A stretch of DNA of 64,000 bases from Streptomyces malaysiensis subsp. samsunensis (GTDB lineage: Bacteria > Actinomycetota > Actinomycetes > Streptomycetales > Streptomycetaceae): the NCBI RefSeq assembly GCF_024519315.1, contig NZ_JANIIC010000004.1, positions 186,001-250,000 on the forward strand, read 5' to 3'. The notes below the pieces were generated by a model. The model was not told the DNA's origin. It did no database searches and saw only the letters and a program-made list of their open reading frames with translations. Below, one piece after another: positions 61,637 to 64,000 of this stretch (the first letter of the stretch is position 1; each line of letters begins with the position of its first letter). The position numbers and the translations under genes are program-made.

Positions 61637-62316
61637 CGGCCCTCTCCGCTGGTGAACGCTTCCGGTGTCGTGTGCATGGGCGAGGTCAGGTACTCGGGCG
61701 GGGCGAAGGGCTCGAGACCGACCTGTTCGCGCGGCGGCCCTTCGGCGGCCAAGGAGCGCCAGGCGGCGCGTTCTCGCCGGCTGGGCTCGGGCAGGCGGCC
61801 GCACAGGGCGTCCAGCACGGGGGCGTAGGGGTCGGACCGCTCGTGGAGCGCTTGGCGGAGCAGTTCGAGGCCGGCCTGGCACTGCCGCAGGACGCCCCGG
61901 CCGGGCTCGGGGGCGAGGGCGGCGAACTCCAGCATCAGCGGCAGGAAGTCCGGTAGTTCGGAGTCCGGCGGCTGGTGGCCGGCGCGGCGGTAGGAGTGTT
62001 TGAGGGCGAGCAGCGCCATGCCGCGGGCGCGGGTGTCGCCGTGCCGGTAGTAGGTCAGGTGCAGGGTGCGGTGGCGTGTGTGGTCGAAGGTGGCCACGTA
62101 CGCCTGGGCGGCCTCGGTCGGTGTCAGGCGGCGAAGGTGGTCGGTGACGGTGGCGAGCCGGTCGCGGTCGACGGGGTCGGTGAGCGCCGGAAGGGCGGCC
62201 TCGATGTCGTCCAGGCGGGCGAGCACCGCCTGGTCGGGGTAGCGCAGCAGGACCGAAGCGGCGCGGTGCAGCAACGGGGTGTCGGGAGGCCGATGGCGGG
62301 CGCCGCGGCGGATCAC
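61633..62316 (-). CDS. narJ: Nitrate reductase assembly chaperone (delta subunit)
   Basis: 227 residues, all-helical TorD/NarJ fold (LLRYPDQAVLARLDDIEAAL, YVATFDHTRHRTLHLTYYRH, GDTRARGMALLALKHSYRRA, and LPDFLPLMLEFAAL). It inserts the molybdenum cofactor and readies NarGH for membrane docking. The GTG start overlaps the narH stop and its own stop overlaps narI, so the operon is translationally coupled. Confidence 0.92.
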   Translation of the reverse strand: MIRRGARHRPPDTPLLHRAASVLLRYPDQAVLARLDDIEAALPALTDPVDRDRLATVTDHLRRLTPTEAAQAYVATFDHTRHRTLHLTYYRHGDTRARGMALLALKHSYRRAGHQPPDSELPDFLPLMLEFAALAPEPGRGVLRQCQAGLELLRQALHERSDPYAPVLDALCGRLPEPSRRERAAWRSLAAEGPPREQVGLEPFAPPEYLTSPMHTTPEAFTSGEGR

Positions 62317-63992
62317 CGGCCGCTCCCGTCGCCGAAGAGACCGGGGGCGGTGCCGGTGCCGTTCCAGCCGAGGAGGTTGAAGCGCACCTTTCCGTCGCCG
62401 TCGCGGAAGTGACTGCCGCCGCCCGGCGTGGACAGGCCCGACGGCGGTGGCGGGGCGGCGGAGAGCTGGTCCGGCTGGTGGGGGCCCGAGTCGGTGAGAC
62501 CGCCGGGGTGGTCGAGGGAGCAGTGCTGGGCCATCAGGGCGCCGGAGCCCTCGGCGTGGACGCGCGGGATGACGTACCGGTCGTCGTACTTGGCGATGGC
62601 CAGCAACCGGTACAGGTCCTCGATGTCCTCGGCGCTCGCGCCCACCGAGTCCAGCAGCTCCGGGTCGGCGGGGTCGCCGAGCTGGGCGCGGCGCATGTGC
62701 GTGCGCATCACGGTCAGCTTCCGCAGCACGCCCTCGACCACCGTCGTGTCCCCGGCGGTGAACAGGTTCGCCAGGTACTCGACCGGGATGCGCAGGGAGT
62801 CGATGGCGGCGAAGATCCGGTCCGGGTCGTCATGGTGGTGGCCGGTGACGTGGAGGGCCTCGGTGACCGGGGAGAGCGGTGGGATGTACCAGACCATGGG
62901 CATGGTGCGGTACTCCGGATGCAGCGGCAGCGCCACGCGGTGCTTCTTGATCATGGCGTAGGCGGGGGAGCGCCGGGCGGCCTGGATCCAGTCGTGGGCG
63001 ATGCCGTCACGCTCGGCCGCGGCCCGCACCCGCGGATCGTGCGGGTCGAGGAAGACGGACAGCTGGGCCTCGTACAGGTCCTTCTCGTCGGTGACGGAGG
63101 CGGCCCGAAGGACCGCGTCGGCGTCGTAGAGCATCACGCCGAGGTGGCGCAGCCGTCCGACGCAGGTCTCGGAGCAGATGGTGGGCTGCCCGGCCTCGAT
63201 GCGCGGGTAGCAGAAGGTGCACTTCTCGGCCTTGCCGGTGCGGTGGTTGAAGTAGACCTTCTTGTACGGGCAGCCGGAGACGCAGAACCTCCAGCCGCGG
63301 CATCGGTCCTGGTCCACCAGCACGATCCCGTCCTCCACCCGCTTGTACATCGCCCCCGATGGGCAGGAGGCGACGCACGAGGGGTTGAGGCAGTGCTCGC
63401 AGATCCGCGGCAGATAGAACATGAACGCCTTCTCGAACTCCAGCCGCACCCGCTCGGACATGCCCTCCAGGTTCGGGTCGGCGGCAGCGTAGGAGTCCGC
63501 CCCGGCGAGGTCGTCGTCCCAGTTGGGGCCGTGTACCGGGCGCATATCGCGGCCGGTGAGCTGGGACTTGGGCCGGGCGCTGGGGAAGGAGTCGGACAGC
63601 GGGGCGGTGGTCAGGGACTGGTAGTCGTACGTCCACGGCTCGTAGAAGTCGTCCAGAGAGGGCAGTTCGGGGTTGTAGAAGAGGGTCGCCAGCTTGCGCA
63701 GTCGCCCGCCGGCCTTCAGTTTCAGCTTTCCGCGGCGGTTCAGCGTCCAGCCGCCCTTCCAGCGCTCCTGGTCCTCGTAGCGGCGCGGGTATCCGGTCCC
63801 CGGCTTGGTCTCGACGTTGTTGAACCACATGTACTCCGAGCCCGGCCTGTTGGTCCAGGTCTGTTTGCAGGTGACCGAGCAGGTGTGGCAGCCGATGCAC
63901 TTGTCGAGGTTCATCACCATCGCCACCTGGGCCATCACCCGTCCGATGGCGGCTTCGCCACGGGGGCCGACGGCGGCTCGCCCGCGGGACAT
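62313..63992 (-). CDS. narH: Respiratory nitrate reductase beta subunit
   Basis: 559 residues from the ATG at 63992, or 540 from MAQVAMVMNLDKCIGC at 63935. Iron-sulfur ligands are in NarH order: CIGCHTCSVTC, CEHCLNPSCVASCPSG, CRGWRFCVSGCPYKK (Trp in place of one Cys, giving the [3Fe-4S] cluster) and CTFCYP...CSETC. It carries electrons from NarI haem to NarG. TGATG at 63990-63994 suggests that the stop of an upstream gene, presumably narG, overlaps the longer start. narG itself is outside the window. Confidence 0.93.
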   Translation of the reverse strand: MSRGRAAVGPRGEAAIGRVMAQVAMVMNLDKCIGCHTCSVTCKQTWTNRPGSEYMWFNNVETKPGTGYPRRYEDQERWKGGWTLNRRGKLKLKAGGRLRKLATLFYNPELPSLDDFYEPWTYDYQSLTTAPLSDSFPSARPKSQLTGRDMRPVHGPNWDDDLAGADSYAAADPNLEGMSERVRLEFEKAFMFYLPRICEHCLNPSCVASCPSGAMYKRVEDGIVLVDQDRCRGWRFCVSGCPYKKVYFNHRTGKAEKCTFCYPRIEAGQPTICSETCVGRLRHLGVMLYDADAVLRAASVTDEKDLYEAQLSVFLDPHDPRVRAAAERDGIAHDWIQAARRSPAYAMIKKHRVALPLHPEYRTMPMVWYIPPLSPVTEALHVTGHHHDDPDRIFAAIDSLRIPVEYLANLFTAGDTTVVEGVLRKLTVMRTHMRRAQLGDPADPELLDSVGASAEDIEDLYRLLAIAKYDDRYVIPRVHAEGSGALMAQHCSLDHPGGLTDSGPHQPDQLSAAPPPPSGLSTPGGGSHFRDGDGKVRFNLLGWNGTGTAPGLFGDGSGR

Positions 63993-64000
63993 CAGAACCG

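Overview
The window is high-GC actinomycete DNA and looks like a Streptomyces or close relative. The evidence is dense GC-rich coding with GTG/TTG starts and ATGA-type overlaps, an ECF41-type sigma factor, a Zur-box-driven cysteine-free bL32 gene, a perfect CebR-type operator in front of a secreted GH12 cellulase, a carbohydrate importer with no ATPase of its own (as expected where MsiK is shared), and a narGHJI-type nitrate reductase set. I saw no rRNA, tRNA, CRISPR array, insertion sequence or phage module. It reads as a catabolic accessory region packed with regulators.

Layout. 1-1855: a nucleotidyltransferase (cut by the left edge) and an ECF41 sigma factor. 1883-5603: damaged genes, namely a MaoC piece joined to a ThDP-enzyme piece, then one long frame fusing a CoA-transferase to an N-terminally shortened FGGY kinase. 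5723-13049: a complete-looking trans-4-hydroxyproline catabolic operon (XRE-cupin regulator, three-subunit D-hydroxyproline dehydrogenase, deaminase, epimerase, permease). 13066-18708: GH172 glycosidase, MalEFG-like importer and LacI regulator with a perfect operator. 19125-29407: RbsBAC-like importer (ATPase frameshifted), HyuA/HyuB, amidohydrolase, LLM flavoprotein and GntR regulator. 29496-34310: serine hydrolase, FdhF/YdeP molybdoenzyme and divergent LysR. 34449-37436: gene remnants (ABC ATPase, AlaRS DHHA1 domain, TsaD) next to an apparently intact Zur-controlled divergon (bL32 against a COG0523 protein). 37793-42216: AraC/TSUP and AraC/NmrA-like pairs with two more relics. 42401-51165: LysR, KdgD, aldehyde dehydrogenase, SsuABC-like importer, M24 hydrolase and RidA. 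51284-53716: SDR and amidase remnants, FadR-type regulator. 53806-58259: acyl-CoA-type operon (AMP ligase, MaoC, amidohydrolase, SDR) with divergent MarR. 58350-60845: secreted PL9-like pectate lyase and GH12 endoglucanase flanking a region with four palindromic operators. 60893-64000: narI, narJ and narH, with narG presumably beyond the right edge.

How the parts may work together. Several modules fit use of plant cell-wall polymers: pectate lyase, cellulase, GH172, hydroxyproline (abundant in extensins) and the hexarate enzyme KdgD. Two of them converge on alpha-ketoglutarate semialdehyde. The hydroxyproline operon makes it but has no dehydrogenase for it, while the KdgD locus 31 kb away carries a matching aldehyde dehydrogenase. 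The hyuAB/LLM locus and the KdgD/SsuABC-like/M24/RidA locus are gene combinations I do not recognise as a described pathway, and are the best candidates for something new.

A second theme is decay by deletion. At least seven places hold gene tails or heads joined to unrelated sequence, beside otherwise healthy operons.
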